The translations under genes and the position numbers were made by a program. 64,000 nucleotides of DNA from Azospirillum tabaci (lineage in GTDB: Bacteria > Pseudomonadota > Alphaproteobacteria > Azospirillales > Azospirillaceae). The stretch covers positions 62,001 through 126,000 of the forward strand of contig NZ_JACCJY010000021.1 in NCBI RefSeq assembly GCF_014596085.1. Reading direction: 5' to 3'. Under the pieces are notes generated by a model. The model did not search any database. It was not told where the DNA came from and worked only from the letters and a program-made list of their open reading frames with translations. Shown in pieces: positions 35,126 to 44,394 of this stretch; position 1 is the stretch's first letter; every line of letters starts with the position of its first letter.

Positions 35126-35902
35126 ATGCACCGTCTGATGCCGTTCCGCACCGTCGCGACCTTGTGGCTTGCCATTTTGCTCTGTGTTCCGGCGGCGCTC
35201 TCCGCCCACGCGGACGAGGTCTATCGGGTGCTGACCTGGAAGATGGCGCCCTACGCCATGGTGGACGACCAGGGCAAGCTGACCGGCTTCGAAGTGGAGA
35301 TCGCCCGCGCGCTCTGCGACACCATGGGCATCCGCTGCGAGATCACCGCCCTGCAGTTCCCGGAGGTGCTGGACCTGCTCGACCGCAACGCCGCCGACTT
35401 CGCGGTCGCCAGCATTCTGAAGACTCCGGAGCGGATGAAGAAATACCTTTTCACCGACCGTCACAAGCGGTCCAGCTCCAGCTACATCGGGCGGGCCGGC
35501 GAATGGGCCCCGGGCGTGGCGCCGGATCTGTCGGGGAAGCGCATCTCCGTCACCCGCGGGTCGAAGCAGTACGACTATCTGACCGCGAAGAACATCGGCG
35601 GCACGGTCGTGATCTACGACGATCAGGCGGAGGCGCTGCGCGCCGTTCTCGACGGCCAGGTCGACTTGGCGCTGGCCCCGACCGCCGTCACCGTCCATCT
35701 GCTGACCAGCGCGGAGGGGGAGGCACTGGAGGTCGTGGGCGACCCGCTGACCGAAAGCGGGCTGGGTGGCGAATCCGCCATCGCCCTGCCGTTGGGACGC
35801 GAGGAACTGCGCGACCGCGTCAACATGGCCCTGCGCGCGATCCTCGCGGATGGGCGGTACGACGCCATCAGTTCCCGCTTCCTGCCCTTCCGGATGTACT
35901 GA
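35126..35902 (+). CDS. Periplasmic amino-acid-type substrate-binding protein (SBP_bac_3), orphan
   Basis: The 258-aa protein has a Sec signal peptide (about 1-30, cleavage after LSAHA). The solute-binding family 3 fold follows: YRVLTWKMAPYAMVDDQGKL, GFEVEIARALCDTMGI, then RGSKQYDYL and the hinge region. It should bind a small solute, amino-acid-like, in the periplasm. No ABC permease or ATPase is nearby; instead a second binding protein and a hybrid kinase follow. A sensory role is therefore more likely than transport, which is inference. Starts at 35126 or 35138 are both possible. Confidence 0.82.
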   Translation: MHRLMPFRTVATLWLAILLCVPAALSAHADEVYRVLTWKMAPYAMVDDQGKLTGFEVEIARALCDTMGIRCEITALQFPEVLDLLDRNAADFAVASILKTPERMKKYLFTDRHKRSSSSYIGRAGEWAPGVAPDLSGKRISVTRGSKQYDYLTAKNIGGTVVIYDDQAEALRAVLDGQVDLALAPTAVTVHLLTSAEGEALEVVGDPLTESGLGGESAIALPLGREELRDRVNMALRAILADGRYDAISSRFLPFRMY

Positions 35903-35909
35903 GGCCGCG

Positions 35910-36731
35910 ATGGGTTTCCACATGCGCTTCGCCACCGCACACGCCCTGTTGGCCGTCATGGCCCTGCTGACCGGCCTTGCGCTGCCGCAGCCGGTCCGGG
36001 CGGACGCGCCGCCCCCGACCGACCGACCGTTCCTGCGCATCGTGGTCATCGACCATTCCCCGCCCTTCAGCGACCGCGACGCCGACGGCCTGCTGGTTGG
36101 CTTCAACATCGATTTCGGGCGTGAGCTGTGCCGCTCGTTGGGTGCGGTGTGCAGCTTCGACGCGGCGCCATTCAAGCAGATCATCGACGATGTCGCCGCG
36201 GGCCGCTACGACATCGGCTTCGGCAACGTGCTGCGCACGCCGGACCGGGAGCAGCGGCTTCTGTTCTCGATTCCCTATTGGCGGTCCAGCACCAGTCTGG
36301 TCGGGCACCGGGGCATGCCGGAACTGAGCCTGGAGGAGGCGATCCGCAGCCGGCGCATCGCCGCCATCCGTGGCTCGCGTCAGCACGCGCTCTTGGTCCG
36401 TCTGGCCGACGCCGATCCGTCGCTGCAGGCCAATCTGGTGCCCGTTTCCACGCTCGACGACCTGTGGAACGCCATACGCAACGGCAAGAGCGAGATGGCC
36501 ATCGGCCCGACTCTGAATGTGGTGCATTTCCTCCTGTCCGACGCCGGCGAGGGTTTCGAGACCATCGGCACCCCGATGTCCGAGGACGGGCTGGGCGGAA
36601 CCGTGCACATCATCTTTCCGCCCGGCCAGCACGCGTTGAAGGCATCGGTGGACCGGGCCCTGACGGCCTTGCGCAACGACGGCACCTACCAGCGGATCAA
36701 CCGCAATTATTTCCCCTTCGACATTTACTGA
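35910..36731 (+). CDS. Second periplasmic SBP_bac_3 protein, orphan
   Basis: The 273-aa protein has a signal peptide (about 1-32, ending PVRADA) and the same family 3 fold ([35 protein letters not shown]). It starts eight bases after the first binding protein gene, whose product it resembles, and has a similar C-terminal ending (RNYFPFDIY against RFLPFRMY). The pair looks like an old tandem duplication that diverged in the ligand region. The hybrid kinase gene begins 13 bases downstream, so all three are probably one transcript. Confidence 0.82.
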   Translation: MGFHMRFATAHALLAVMALLTGLALPQPVRADAPPPTDRPFLRIVVIDHSPPFSDRDADGLLVGFNIDFGRELCRSLGAVCSFDAAPFKQIIDDVAAGRYDIGFGNVLRTPDREQRLLFSIPYWRSSTSLVGHRGMPELSLEEAIRSRRIAAIRGSRQHALLVRLADADPSLQANLVPVSTLDDLWNAIRNGKSEMAIGPTLNVVHFLLSDAGEGFETIGTPMSEDGLGGTVHIIFPPGQHALKASVDRALTALRNDGTYQRINRNYFPFDIY

Positions 36732-36744
36732 TCCGGAACTGGCC

Positions 36745-39700
36745 ATGGCCTCCGCCCGCGACCGCAGGCATCCCCGCGTACGGCTGCAGCCGGCGATTCT
36801 CACCGGTGGCGCGGTCCTGCTGGCGCTGATCGGTCTGCTCTTCCTCGGGATCGTCGCGGAACAGGGCAAGATGGAACGGCTGGCCGCCGACAGCCAGGAC
36901 CGCATGGTGCCGCTGATCCTGGAACGCCAGCGCGCCGTCGTAAATTTGGAGCGGCTGAAGCAGTCGGGGGCGATCGTCCTTTCCGCCGACGACCCGCGCC
37001 GCCGTCGCGAGGCCCTGTTGGCCGCTCAGGCGCTGGCCTTCCACCCGACCTTCCAGTTCGATCCCTCCCTGAAGCGGCAGGTGACGGACGCCTATTCGGT
37101 CATCCGGCAGGTCTCCTCGGCAAAGGCGCGACGGTCGGAGAACGTCCCCGCCGGCGACACCGCCCCGTCCGCCGAGGAGGAACGCCTCGCCGAGACATGG
37201 GCGCAGACCCTGGTGGAGTTGAACACGGTCGGTGACCGGCTGCTCGTCGACGTGACCGAACTGACGGCCGGACGCCTGGGCCAGATCCAGGAGCGCACCC
37301 GTCTGGTGTCGCAGGTCATCCAGTTCGCCTTCGTCGCGGTTCTGGCGATCTTCATCGCCGCCGGGCTGCTGATCCGCCGCCATGTGGTGCGGCCGCTGCT
37401 GTCCGCCGCCGACGGCCTGCGTCGCATCGGCGAGGGCGAGCGCGACATCCGGCTTCCCGGCGCCCGCACGCAGGAGCTGGACAGCATCCTGAACGCCGTC
37501 GTCCGGCTGGGCACCCAGGCCGAGGAGCTGCGCCTGACCCGCGACCGGGCGGAGGCGGCGTCCCAGGCGAAGGCCAGTTTCCTCGCCAACATGAGCCACG
37601 AGATCCGCACCCCGATGAACGCGGTGATCGGCCTGTCGCATCTGGCTCTGAAGACCGACCTGACGCCGCGCCAGCGCGACTACGTCCTCAAGATCAGCCA
37701 GTCCGGCCAGCATCTGCTTGGCATCATCAACGACATCCTGGACTTCTCCAAGATCGAGGCCGGGAAGCTGAGCGTCGAGCGCACCGGCTTCCACCTCGAC
37801 AAGGTGCTGGGCACGCTGGCCGATCTCATCGCGGAAAAGGCCGCGGCCAAGGGGCTGGAGCTGATCTTCGACGTCGCCCAGACCGTCCCCAGCGACCTGA
37901 TCGGCGATCCGCTGCGCATCGGGCAGATCCTGGTCAACTATGCCAACAACGCGGTCAAGTTCACCGAGCGCGGCGAGATCGCTATCATCGTCCGGCTGGA
38001 GGAGGAGGCCGGGAGCGAGTTGCTCGTCCGCTTCGAGGTGCGCGACACCGGAATTGGTCTGAGCGACGAACAGAAACATCAGCTTTTCCAGAGCTTCCAG
38101 CAGGCCGACGCCTCGACCACCCGCAAGTATGGCGGAACCGGCCTGGGCTTGGCGATCTCCAAGCGGCTGGCGGAACTGATGGGCGGGTCGGTCGGGGTGG
38201 ACAGCGCGCCGGGCCGCGGCTCCTGCTTCTGGTTCACCGCCCGGCTGGGCCGCGACAAGCCGCGCCGCGTGCTGCTGCCGCGGCCCGACCTGCGCGGCCT
38301 GCGCTGTCTGGTGGTTGACGACAACGAGAACGCCCGCGTCGTGCTGACCGACATGCTCTCGGCCATGTCCTTCACCGCCGAAGCCGTGGACTCCGGCCCC
38401 GCCGCCATCCAGGCGGCCCGGTTCGCGGCGCGCGAGGGCCGGCCCTTCCGTGTCGTTCTTCTGGATTGGCAGATGCCGGGCATGGACGGCTTGGAGACCT
38501 CTGCCGGTCTCGCCGCGCTGGAGCTGGACCAAGCCCCCCACCACATCATGGTCACCTCCTATGGCCGGGAAGAGGTGCTGAAAGGCGCCGAGAACACGGC
38601 CATCGAAGAGGTGCTGTTCAAGCCGGTCAACCCGTCGGCGCTGTTCGACGGCATCATGCGGGTCCTGGGCGCCGACGAACAGGCCGCGGACGCTCTTCCG
38701 GTGCCGGCCGCCGCGTCCACCGCCGACCTGTCGGGCCTGCGCGGCGCCCGCATCCTGCTGGCCGAGGACAACGACCTGAACCAGCAGGTGGCCTGCGAAC
38801 TGCTGGGCGATGCCGGGCTGGCGGTGGAGGTCGCGGAGAACGGCGCCATCGCCGTGGACATGGTGCAGGCGGCCCACTACGACCTCGTGCTGATGGACAT
38901 GCAGATGCCGGTCATGGACGGCGTCGCCGCGACCCTGGAAATCCGCCGGCTGGGCTTCGCCGATTTGCCCATCGTCGCGATGACCGCAAACGCCATGCAG
39001 GCCGACCGCGAGCGTTGCCTGGACGCCGGCATGAACGATTATCTGGCCAAGCCCATCGACCCGGATGCGCTGTGGACCACCCTGCTGACCTGGATCGTGC
39101 CCCGCCCGGGGCTCGGCGCCGACGCCCCCGCTCCCCTCCCCACGCCCGTTGCGGACGACGAGGGCGACCTGCCGGCCGGTGTTCCCGGGTTGGACACCGT
39201 CACCGGCCTGTCGCGGGTGCTGGGCAAGAAACGTCTCTACCTCGACCTGCTGCGCAAGTTCGCCGCCGGTCAGCGCGAGGTGGTGACCGCCATCCGCGGC
39301 GCGCTGGACGCCGGTGACCTCGCCGCGGCGGAGCGTCACGCCCACACGCTGAAGGGAACCGCCGGCAACATCGGCGCCCACCCCGTCCAGGATGCCGCCA
39401 CCGATCTGGAGACGGTCATCCGCGACGCCCGGCCACGCCCGGAGATCGACGAGCGGTTGGCCGCGTTGGAGCCGCCGCTGGGCGCCCTTCTTGCCCATCT
39501 GGAAGCGGCGTTGGCTCCAACAGGCGACACCGCGCCGTCCACCGCCCAGCCCGCCGCGGTGGATGCGGTCGAACTCCACGCTTTGTGCGATCGGCTCCGC
39601 CAGCTTCTGCTCGACAGCGACCCCGACGCGGAGGAAGCGCTGGCCGCGAACGCCGACCTTCTGCGCGCCGCCTTCCCGAACCGGTTCGAGACCATCGCCG

Positions 39701-39786
39701 GCCAGATCCGCAATTTCGACTTCGACGAGGCCGCCGCCGCCCTGGACGCGGCCCTGACCGACCGCGGCATAACCGCCCAAGCCTGA
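36745..39786 (+). CDS. Hybrid sensor histidine kinase (HisKA-HATPase-REC-REC-Hpt)
   Basis: The 1013-aa protein has TM1 at about 17-38, a periplasmic helical segment of about 150 residues, TM2 near 189-211, and a HAMP region. The phosphorylated His285 is in [15 protein letters not shown]. The HATPase has an N box ([11 protein letters not shown]) and G box ([14 protein letters not shown]). Two receivers follow, with Asp574 ([11 protein letters not shown]) and Asp718 ([11 protein letters not shown]). The Hpt domain has His867 in [13 protein letters not shown]. This is a complete four-step phosphorelay in one chain, as in BvgS/ArcB types. Adjacent orphan binding proteins may present ligand to its periplasmic part. 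The next gene is a receiver, a likely output. Confidence 0.9.
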   Translation: MASARDRRHPRVRLQPAILTGGAVLLALIGLLFLGIVAEQGKMERLAADSQDRMVPLILERQRAVVNLERLKQSGAIVLSADDPRRRREALLAAQALAFHPTFQFDPSLKRQVTDAYSVIRQVSSAKARRSENVPAGDTAPSAEEERLAETWAQTLVELNTVGDRLLVDVTELTAGRLGQIQERTRLVSQVIQFAFVAVLAIFIAAGLLIRRHVVRPLLSAADGLRRIGEGERDIRLPGARTQELDSILNAVVRLGTQAEELRLTRDRAEAASQAKASFLANMSHEIRTPMNAVIGLSHLALKTDLTPRQRDYVLKISQSGQHLLGIINDILDFSKIEAGKLSVERTGFHLDKVLGTLADLIAEKAAAKGLELIFDVAQTVPSDLIGDPLRIGQILVNYANNAVKFTERGEIAIIVRLEEEAGSELLVRFEVRDTGIGLSDEQKHQLFQSFQQADASTTRKYGGTGLGLAISKRLAELMGGSVGVDSAPGRGSCFWFTARLGRDKPRRVLLPRPDLRGLRCLVVDDNENARVVLTDMLSAMSFTAEAVDSGPAAIQAARFAAREGRPFRVVLLDWQMPGMDGLETSAGLAALELDQAPHHIMVTSYGREEVLKGAENTAIEEVLFKPVNPSALFDGIMRVLGADEQAADALPVPAAASTADLSGLRGARILLAEDNDLNQQVACELLGDAGLAVEVAENGAIAVDMVQAAHYDLVLMDMQMPVMDGVAATLEIRRLGFADLPIVAMTANAMQADRERCLDAGMNDYLAKPIDPDALWTTLLTWIVPRPGLGADAPAPLPTPVADDEGDLPAGVPGLDTVTGLSRVLGKKRLYLDLLRKFAAGQREVVTAIRGALDAGDLAAAERHAHTLKGTAGNIGAHPVQDAATDLETVIRDARPRPEIDERLAALEPPLGALLAHLEAALAPTGDTAPSTAQPAAVDAVELHALCDRLRQLLLDSDPDAEEALAANADLLRAAFPNRFETIAGQIRNFDFDEAAAALDAALTDRGITAQA

Positions 39787-39829
39787 ACCGACGCCGGCCT
39801 CGCCGGCTCCCCCATATCGGAAGTTTCCC

Positions 39830-40237
39830 ATGGACATCGCATCGCCCGCATCGCTTCCCGCGGCGCCGAAGCCCACGATCCTCATCGTCGACGACACGCC
39901 GGACAACCTCAAGCTGCTGAGCGGCTTGCTGAAGGAGAGCTACAAGGTCAAGGTGGCCAACAACGGGCGCAAGGCGCTGGAAATCGCCGCGGCGGTTCCG
40001 GCGCCCGACCTGATCCTGTTGGACGTGGTGATGCCGGAGATGGATGGCTACGAGGTCTGCGCCGCCCTGAAGGAAGCGCCGGGAACCCGGAGCATCCCGG
40101 TGATCTTCCTGACGGGCCGGGCCGACGAGGCCGACCGGGAGCGCGGATTCGCCCTGGGGGCGGTGGATTACATCGCCAAGCCGGTCGATCCTCCGGCGGT
40201 GCTGCGGCGGGTGGCCGCGCTTATCCCGGTGCCCTGA
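39830..40237 (+). CDS. Single-domain response regulator
   Basis: The 135-aa protein is almost entirely a CheY-like receiver: acidic pair DD at 21-22 in [14 protein letters not shown], phosphoacceptor Asp65 in [13 protein letters not shown], and a conserved lysine in [10 protein letters not shown] short unstructured N-terminus precedes it and no output domain follows. It lies 43 bases after the hybrid kinase and is probably phosphorylated by its Hpt domain. The PleD-like flavour ([19 protein letters not shown]) is shared with the receiver of the next gene, so the two may be related by duplication. Confidence 0.87.
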   Translation: MDIASPASLPAAPKPTILIVDDTPDNLKLLSGLLKESYKVKVANNGRKALEIAAAVPAPDLILLDVVMPEMDGYEVCAALKEAPGTRSIPVIFLTGRADEADRERGFALGAVDYIAKPVDPPAVLRRVAALIPVP

Positions 40238-40277
40238 CCGCGGTCATCCGCGCGAGCCGCGCCCTGGCGAGTTGGCC

Positions 40278-41507
40278 TCAGGCGGACGCTTCGGCCAGGG
40301 CGGACACGCGCCGCGGCATGCGGATGACGAAGCTGGCGCCGCCGCCGGACAGGCTTTCCACGTCGATCGTCCCCTGAAGGACCTGATGAACGAGGTTGAA
40401 GGCGATGTAGAGCCCCAGCCCCGGAAATTCGATGCCCCGGCGGGTGGTGAAGAAGGGATCGAACAGCTTGGGCAGATGCTCCGGATCGATCCCCCTGCCA
40501 TCGTCGGACAGGCGCAGTTCCACCCAATCCTCGTCCCGCGGCATGACCGACAGGGTCACGCGCCCGCTCTGCCCCGGCCGGAAGGCGTGGGCCACGGCGT
40601 TGCGGATCAGAATGGACAGCACCTCCGACAGCGGGCCGGGATGGCTGTCGATGGTCAGGCCGGCGGGGCAGGACACCATGAGGCTATGCCCGGCCTCGCG
40701 CAGATGCGGGTCCAGCCCGAACAGCGCGTCGGAAAGATAGTCCTTGAGATCGAACACCCGCCGCTCCGATCCGGCACGGTCCACCACGACCTGCTTGAAG
40801 CTCTGGATCAGGTTGGCGGTGCGCACGATGTTGGTGGTCACCAGCAACGTCCCTTCCCGCGCGTTCTCCAGGAAGCGGGCAAGGTCGGACTTGCGGATCG
40901 CCCCGCTCTGGAACTGCGAGGCCAGCGATTCGACCAGACCGGAGAGATGGGACACCGCGGTCAGCGCCACGCCGATCGGCGTGTTGATCTCGTGCGCGAC
41001 GCCGGACACCAGCAGGCCCAGCGCCGCCATCTTCTCCGTCTGGATCAGGTGCTGCTGCGTCTCCTCCAGCCGGCTGTGGGCGGCGCGCACCTCCTCGACG
41101 GTGGCCCGCAGCGAGTCGGCGGTGGCCTTCAGAGACAGGTGGTTCTTCACCCGCGCCAGGACGATGGGGGGGCTGATCGGTTTGCTGATGTAGTCGACGG
41201 CACCCAGGTCCAGCCCGAACTTCTCGTCCTCCACCGAGGTGCGGGCGGTGAGGAAAATCACCGGAACGTCGCGGGTTCGCGGATCGGCCTTCAGGCGGCG
41301 GCACACCTCATATCCGTCCATGCTCGGCATCATGACGTCGAGCAGGATCAGATCCGGCGGCTGGTCGGAAAAGGCGATGCGCAGCGCCGCATCGCCGTTG
41401 TTCACGGTTTTGACCGCGTAAATGGATTTCAGGTGGCTGCTCAGCAGCGACAGGTTGTCGGCGGTGTCATCCACGATGAGAATCGTCGCCTTCGTCGGTG
41501 CTCCCAT
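40278..41507 (-). CDS. Soluble receiver-histidine kinase (REC-HisKA-HATPase)
   Basis: The 409-aa protein has an N-terminal receiver with Asp57 ([13 protein letters not shown]), a coiled-coil linker (about 125-160), and a HisKA-type domain with His172 in [14 protein letters not shown]. The HATPase has G boxes SDDGRGI and [13 protein letters not shown]. There is no membrane segment, so it is a cytoplasmic kinase controlled by phosphorylation of its own receiver. The start at 41507 follows GGAAGGGG. It is convergent with the single-domain receiver. Its receiver resembles that of 39830-40237, suggesting both take phosphate from the hybrid kinase. Confidence 0.87.
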   Translation of the reverse strand: MGAPTKATILIVDDTADNLSLLSSHLKSIYAVKTVNNGDAALRIAFSDQPPDLILLDVMMPSMDGYEVCRRLKADPRTRDVPVIFLTARTSVEDEKFGLDLGAVDYISKPISPPIVLARVKNHLSLKATADSLRATVEEVRAAHSRLEETQQHLIQTEKMAALGLLVSGVAHEINTPIGVALTAVSHLSGLVESLASQFQSGAIRKSDLARFLENAREGTLLVTTNIVRTANLIQSFKQVVVDRAGSERRVFDLKDYLSDALFGLDPHLREAGHSLMVSCPAGLTIDSHPGPLSEVLSILIRNAVAHAFRPGQSGRVTLSVMPRDEDWVELRLSDDGRGIDPEHLPKLFDPFFTTRRGIEFPGLGLYIAFNLVHQVLQGTIDVESLSGGGASFVIRMPRRVSALAEASA

Positions 41508-41898
41508 GTCCGCCCCTTCCTCTTGCGGCGGAAGAGGACGATCCGGCACTTCCCCGGTTGGCGGCGCCGGCCACAACCAGCGCATCACCAGCCTGCAGAA
41601 ACACCCTCGCCCGCCCAAAGGGACCTTACAACGCGATTTTTTATCGTCAAAGACAATTTATCGGTGCCCAGCGCCAGAACAACTCTCTTTGCGACTCATT
41701 TCCTGCCGGAAGGACAACTGCATTTTACGCATCGACGGAAATTACCAGACGCCATATCGCGCCGGGGAACCGGCCGGCGTCCAAGGGCGTTTCCGTGTCC
41801 GCGAGCGGCGGCTGGGGCGCGAAAAAGTGGTAGTCCGCCCCCACCCGTCAAACTGTCACAGACCACCCGTATAGTCCGTCCAACTTTGGAAATGCCTC
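41508..41898. other. Intergenic region, AT-rich in the middle
   Basis: This 391-bp stretch separates the REC-kinase gene from the Zn-ribbon gene. It is AT-rich around 41630-41750 (for example ATTTTTTATCGTCAAAGACA) and GC-rich at both ends. It must contain two divergent promoters. I see no credible gene, no terminator and no strong repeat. Confidence 0.45.
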
Positions 41899-42153
41899 GT
41901 GAATCCAGCCATGCCGACGCCGACACACGCCCGTATGATACAGACCCTTTCCACGCCCAAGCTGCATTGCGCCTGCTGCGGGCGCCCGTTCACCCGCGCC
42001 TCCGGCCGCGGACCCGCCCCGCTCTACTGCTCGGCGGACTGCCGGACGCAGATCCGCATCCGCCAGCGGGTGTGGTCGAGCCGGCCCGGCTACGCCGCGA
42101 GCGCCACGACCAACCACCGGGACGCCCACTTCGAGACGGCGCGCGCATCATGA
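41899..42153 (+). CDS. Small Zn-ribbon-like protein, coupled to the next gene
   Basis: The 84-aa product contains HCACCGRPFTRASGRGPAPL and then YCSADCRTQIRIRQ. The CxxC and CxxxC pairs about 20 residues apart suggest a single zinc-binding treble-clef or FCS/MYM-like finger, and the basic following segment could bind nucleic acid. The stop codon overlaps the next ATG (ATGA at 42150-42153), which supports translation. The start is uncertain: GTG 41899, ATG 41911 or ATG 41935. No family name is assigned. Confidence 0.6.
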   Translation: MNPAMPTPTHARMIQTLSTPKLHCACCGRPFTRASGRGPAPLYCSADCRTQIRIRQRVWSSRPGYAASATTNHRDAHFETARAS

Positions 42154-42617
42154 TGAAGCTGGTGATCCACGACCGCCATTCCGCCGCCGGGCTGATCCTG
42201 CCGGACGTCGACCATATGCGTGACGTCGTGCGCGCCCTGCGCGGGCTGGAGACGGTGGACAGCGCGTCGGTGCTTCTGGAAGCCTTCGCGCGGCGCTGCC
42301 TGGAGGCCGGTGTGGCTTTCGACTCGACGGACCCGCTGACCGCCTGCTCCTTCTGCACCCATCTGGTGGAGGTGGAGGTCCATGCGGAAGACGGGGCGTC
42401 GCCCGTCCAGTTCGTCCGGCTTTACGACCGCGACGCCGACGGCATCCTCTGCCGCCGTCATCACGGCACCCTGCACGCGGTGGCCCGGCAGTTGCGGTGC
42501 GAGGACGGCGCGCCCTTCCCCACCCTGCCGGCCATCGCCGCCAAGACGGCGGCCTTCAAGACGGCGGCCTTCAAGACGGCGGCTTTCACCGCCGCGATCC
42601 CGCCGCGCCCGCTCTGA
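42150..42617 (+). CDS. Small hypothetical protein, paralogue of the gene at 16713
   Basis: The 155-aa protein is homologous along most of its length to the 136-aa product of 16713-17123 (KLVIHDRHSAAGL, then LEAFARRCLEAG, then DGILCRRHHGTLH). The conserved block includes Cys and His positions (CSFCTHLVEV, CRRHH) that the paralogue keeps only partly (CTSRTHIVEL, CRRLH). The C-terminus has an added alanine-rich tail built from three copies of a 15-base repeat. It is translationally coupled to the upstream Zn-ribbon gene. Function is unknown. Confidence 0.7.
   Translation: MMKLVIHDRHSAAGLILPDVDHMRDVVRALRGLETVDSASVLLEAFARRCLEAGVAFDSTDPLTACSFCTHLVEVEVHAEDGASPVQFVRLYDRDADGILCRRHHGTLHAVARQLRCEDGAPFPTLPAIAAKTAAFKTAAFKTAAFTAAIPPRPL
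42543..42587 (+). repeat. Three tandem copies of a 15-bp repeat
   Basis: AAGACGGCGGCCTTC occurs at 42543-42557 and 42558-42572. A third copy with one change (T for C) lies at 42573-42587. It encodes Lys-Thr-Ala-Ala-Phe three times near the C-terminus of the protein, so copy number can vary in frame by slippage. Confidence 0.9.
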
Positions 42618-42647
42618 GCAAGCGGACGCGGACGGAATCACCAATCG

Positions 42648-43424
42648 TTACGGCATGTACTGGCCGCCGTTCACGTCGAGAACCTGACCGGTGATGTAGC
42701 CGCTGCAGGCGTGCGACGCGAAGAACAGGAAGGTCGGGGCGCATTCCTCGGGACGGCCGAAGCGGCCCATCGGAAAGCCGGAGCCGATGCGGGCCTTGGT
42801 GTCCTCGTCCTTGTCGGCGTGGAAGGCCGTGTCGAAGGTGCCCGGCGACACCATGTTGAAGCGGATGCCGTCCTTGGTGTGGAAGGCCACCCAGTTCTTC
42901 TGGATGTTGTGCAGCCACGCCTTGGCCGCGCCATACAGGCCGGCGCCCGGCCCGCCGCCGGTGTAGCCGGCGACCGAACCGACCAGGATCACCGACGAGG
43001 TGGTGCCGTTCTGCGCCGCGGCGGCCTTCAGGTGCGGCAGGGCATGCTTGGTCACCATCAGGGCGGAGCGCGAGTTCAGGTCGGTCACCGCGTCGAAGAA
43101 GTCGTCATCGATCTCCGGCAGCGGCTTGCGGCCGACCAGACCGCCCGCGTTGTTGACGAGCACGTCGATGCCGCCGAAGCGCTCGACGAAAGACTCGACG
43201 AGCTTGCCGCACTCCGCGCTGTCCGACACGTCGGCGGGCAGGAAGACGACCTCGCCGCCCAGCCCGTTCAGACGGGCCAGCGTGGCCTCCAGGTCCGCCG
43301 GGGTGCGGCGGCCGTTCATGGCGACCTTGGCACCGGCGCGGGCGAACGCCTCCACCGCCGCAAGGCCGATGCCCTGCGTGGAGCCGGTGATGAGAACGCG
43401 CTTGCCCTTGAGATCGTCAAACAT
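42648..43424 (-). CDS. SDR-family oxidoreductase, probable sugar dehydrogenase
   Basis: The 258-aa protein is a classical short-chain dehydrogenase. The dinucleotide motif is VLITGSTQGIGLAAVE, NNAGG follows at about 90, then a catalytic Ser (VGSVAGYTG) and the YGAAK pair. It should use NAD(P) to oxidise an alcohol or lactol. It is the last gene of the dgo-tct operon, after a lactonase. Oxidation of a sugar to its lactone, which the lactonase opens, is the natural reading; galactose or a related aldose is the likely substrate. The identity of the sugar is inference. Confidence 0.8.
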   Translation of the reverse strand: MFDDLKGKRVLITGSTQGIGLAAVEAFARAGAKVAMNGRRTPADLEATLARLNGLGGEVVFLPADVSDSAECGKLVESFVERFGGIDVLVNNAGGLVGRKPLPEIDDDFFDAVTDLNSRSALMVTKHALPHLKAAAAQNGTTSSVILVGSVAGYTGGGPGAGLYGAAKAWLHNIQKNWVAFHTKDGIRFNMVSPGTFDTAFHADKDEDTKARIGSGFPMGRFGRPEECAPTFLFFASHACSGYITGQVLDVNGGQYMP

Positions 43425-43479
43425 TCCTTGCCTCTCGTGTCTTGGTCTTGACGTTCCCTCCCCCCTCCGGGGAGAAGGT

Positions 43480-44394
43480 TCAAACAGTCAGGCGGGGTTC
43501 CGGCAGGCCCTGGGCGCCGGGATCGAACATCAGGACGCGCCCGCCATGCGGGTCCTCGGCAAGGTCCGCCGGCCCGCGGCTGAGCGAGGTCACCAGCATC
43601 GTCCGCAGGTCCGGCCCGCCGAAGGCGCACATCGTCGGCTTGCGCATCGGCACTTCGATCCGGCGGTCCAACGCGCCGCTCGGGGTGAAGCGCTTGATGC
43701 AGCCCTCGTCCAGGCAGCAGATCCAATAGCAGCCGTCCACATCCACCGCGGCGCCGTCGGGACGGCCGACCATCGCCCGCATGTCGACGAAGGGGCGGCG
43801 GTTGGTGGCGGTGCCGGCGTCCGTGTCATAGTCCCAGGCCCAGACCATCCGCACGTCGCGGTGGCTGTCGGACGCGTAGAGGGTGCGTCCGTCCGGGCTG
43901 AAGGCGGAGCCGTTGGGGATGATGTAGCCGCCGGTTCCCGTCTCGGTCAGCCCGTCGGCCCGCGTGAAGCGGTGCCACAGGCCGGAGGCGTCGCCCTTGC
44001 TGATGTCCATGACCATGCTGGACAGCCAGAACCGCCCCTGCCGGTCGCAACGCCCGTCGTTGAAGCGCATGCCCTCCTTGGGGAAGCGGTGGCTGGCGAG
44101 GACGGTGACCACCGCTTCCCCGCCCTCGCTCGGCAGGTCGACGTCGAAAACGCCGGTCTCGCAGGCGCAGACCACGCCGCCGTCCGGACGCAGGACGAGG
44201 CTGCCGATCATCTCCGGCAGGGTCCAGCGGCGGTGGGCGCCGCTGGAGGGGTCGAGCCGGTGGATGGTCCGCGCCGGGATGTCGATCCAGGTCCACAGCC
44301 CCCGCTCGGCGTCCCAGACCGGGTTCTCGCCGGTGCCGTTGCGCAGGTCGGGATCGAAGACGGCTTCCAGGCCGATCCGGGTCACGGCGGTCAT
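43480..44394 (-). CDS. SMP-30/gluconolactonase family protein
   Basis: The 304-aa protein is a six-bladed propeller of the SMP-30 type. The metal-binding glutamate is in GTGENPVWD, the Asn is in GMRFNDGRCDRQGRFW, and a second Asn and Asp are in IIPNGSAFSPDGRTLYASDS. These enzymes hydrolyse aldonolactones to aldonic acids using a divalent metal. The start at 44394 overlaps the tctA stop by four bases (ATGA), so it is translationally coupled to the transporter. A 55-bp gap with an imperfect CCCTCCCC hairpin separates it from the SDR gene. Confidence 0.85.
   Translation of the reverse strand: MTAVTRIGLEAVFDPDLRNGTGENPVWDAERGLWTWIDIPARTIHRLDPSSGAHRRWTLPEMIGSLVLRPDGGVVCACETGVFDVDLPSEGGEAVVTVLASHRFPKEGMRFNDGRCDRQGRFWLSSMVMDISKGDASGLWHRFTRADGLTETGTGGYIIPNGSAFSPDGRTLYASDSHRDVRMVWAWDYDTDAGTATNRRPFVDMRAMVGRPDGAAVDVDGCYWICCLDEGCIKRFTPSGALDRRIEVPMRKPTMCAFGGPDLRTMLVTSLSRGPADLAEDPHGGRVLMFDPGAQGLPEPRLTV

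Noticed and set aside
36697..39912. Minus-strand open frame of 1071 codons
   Set aside because: It is antisense to the hybrid kinase and has low-complexity composition with no domain.
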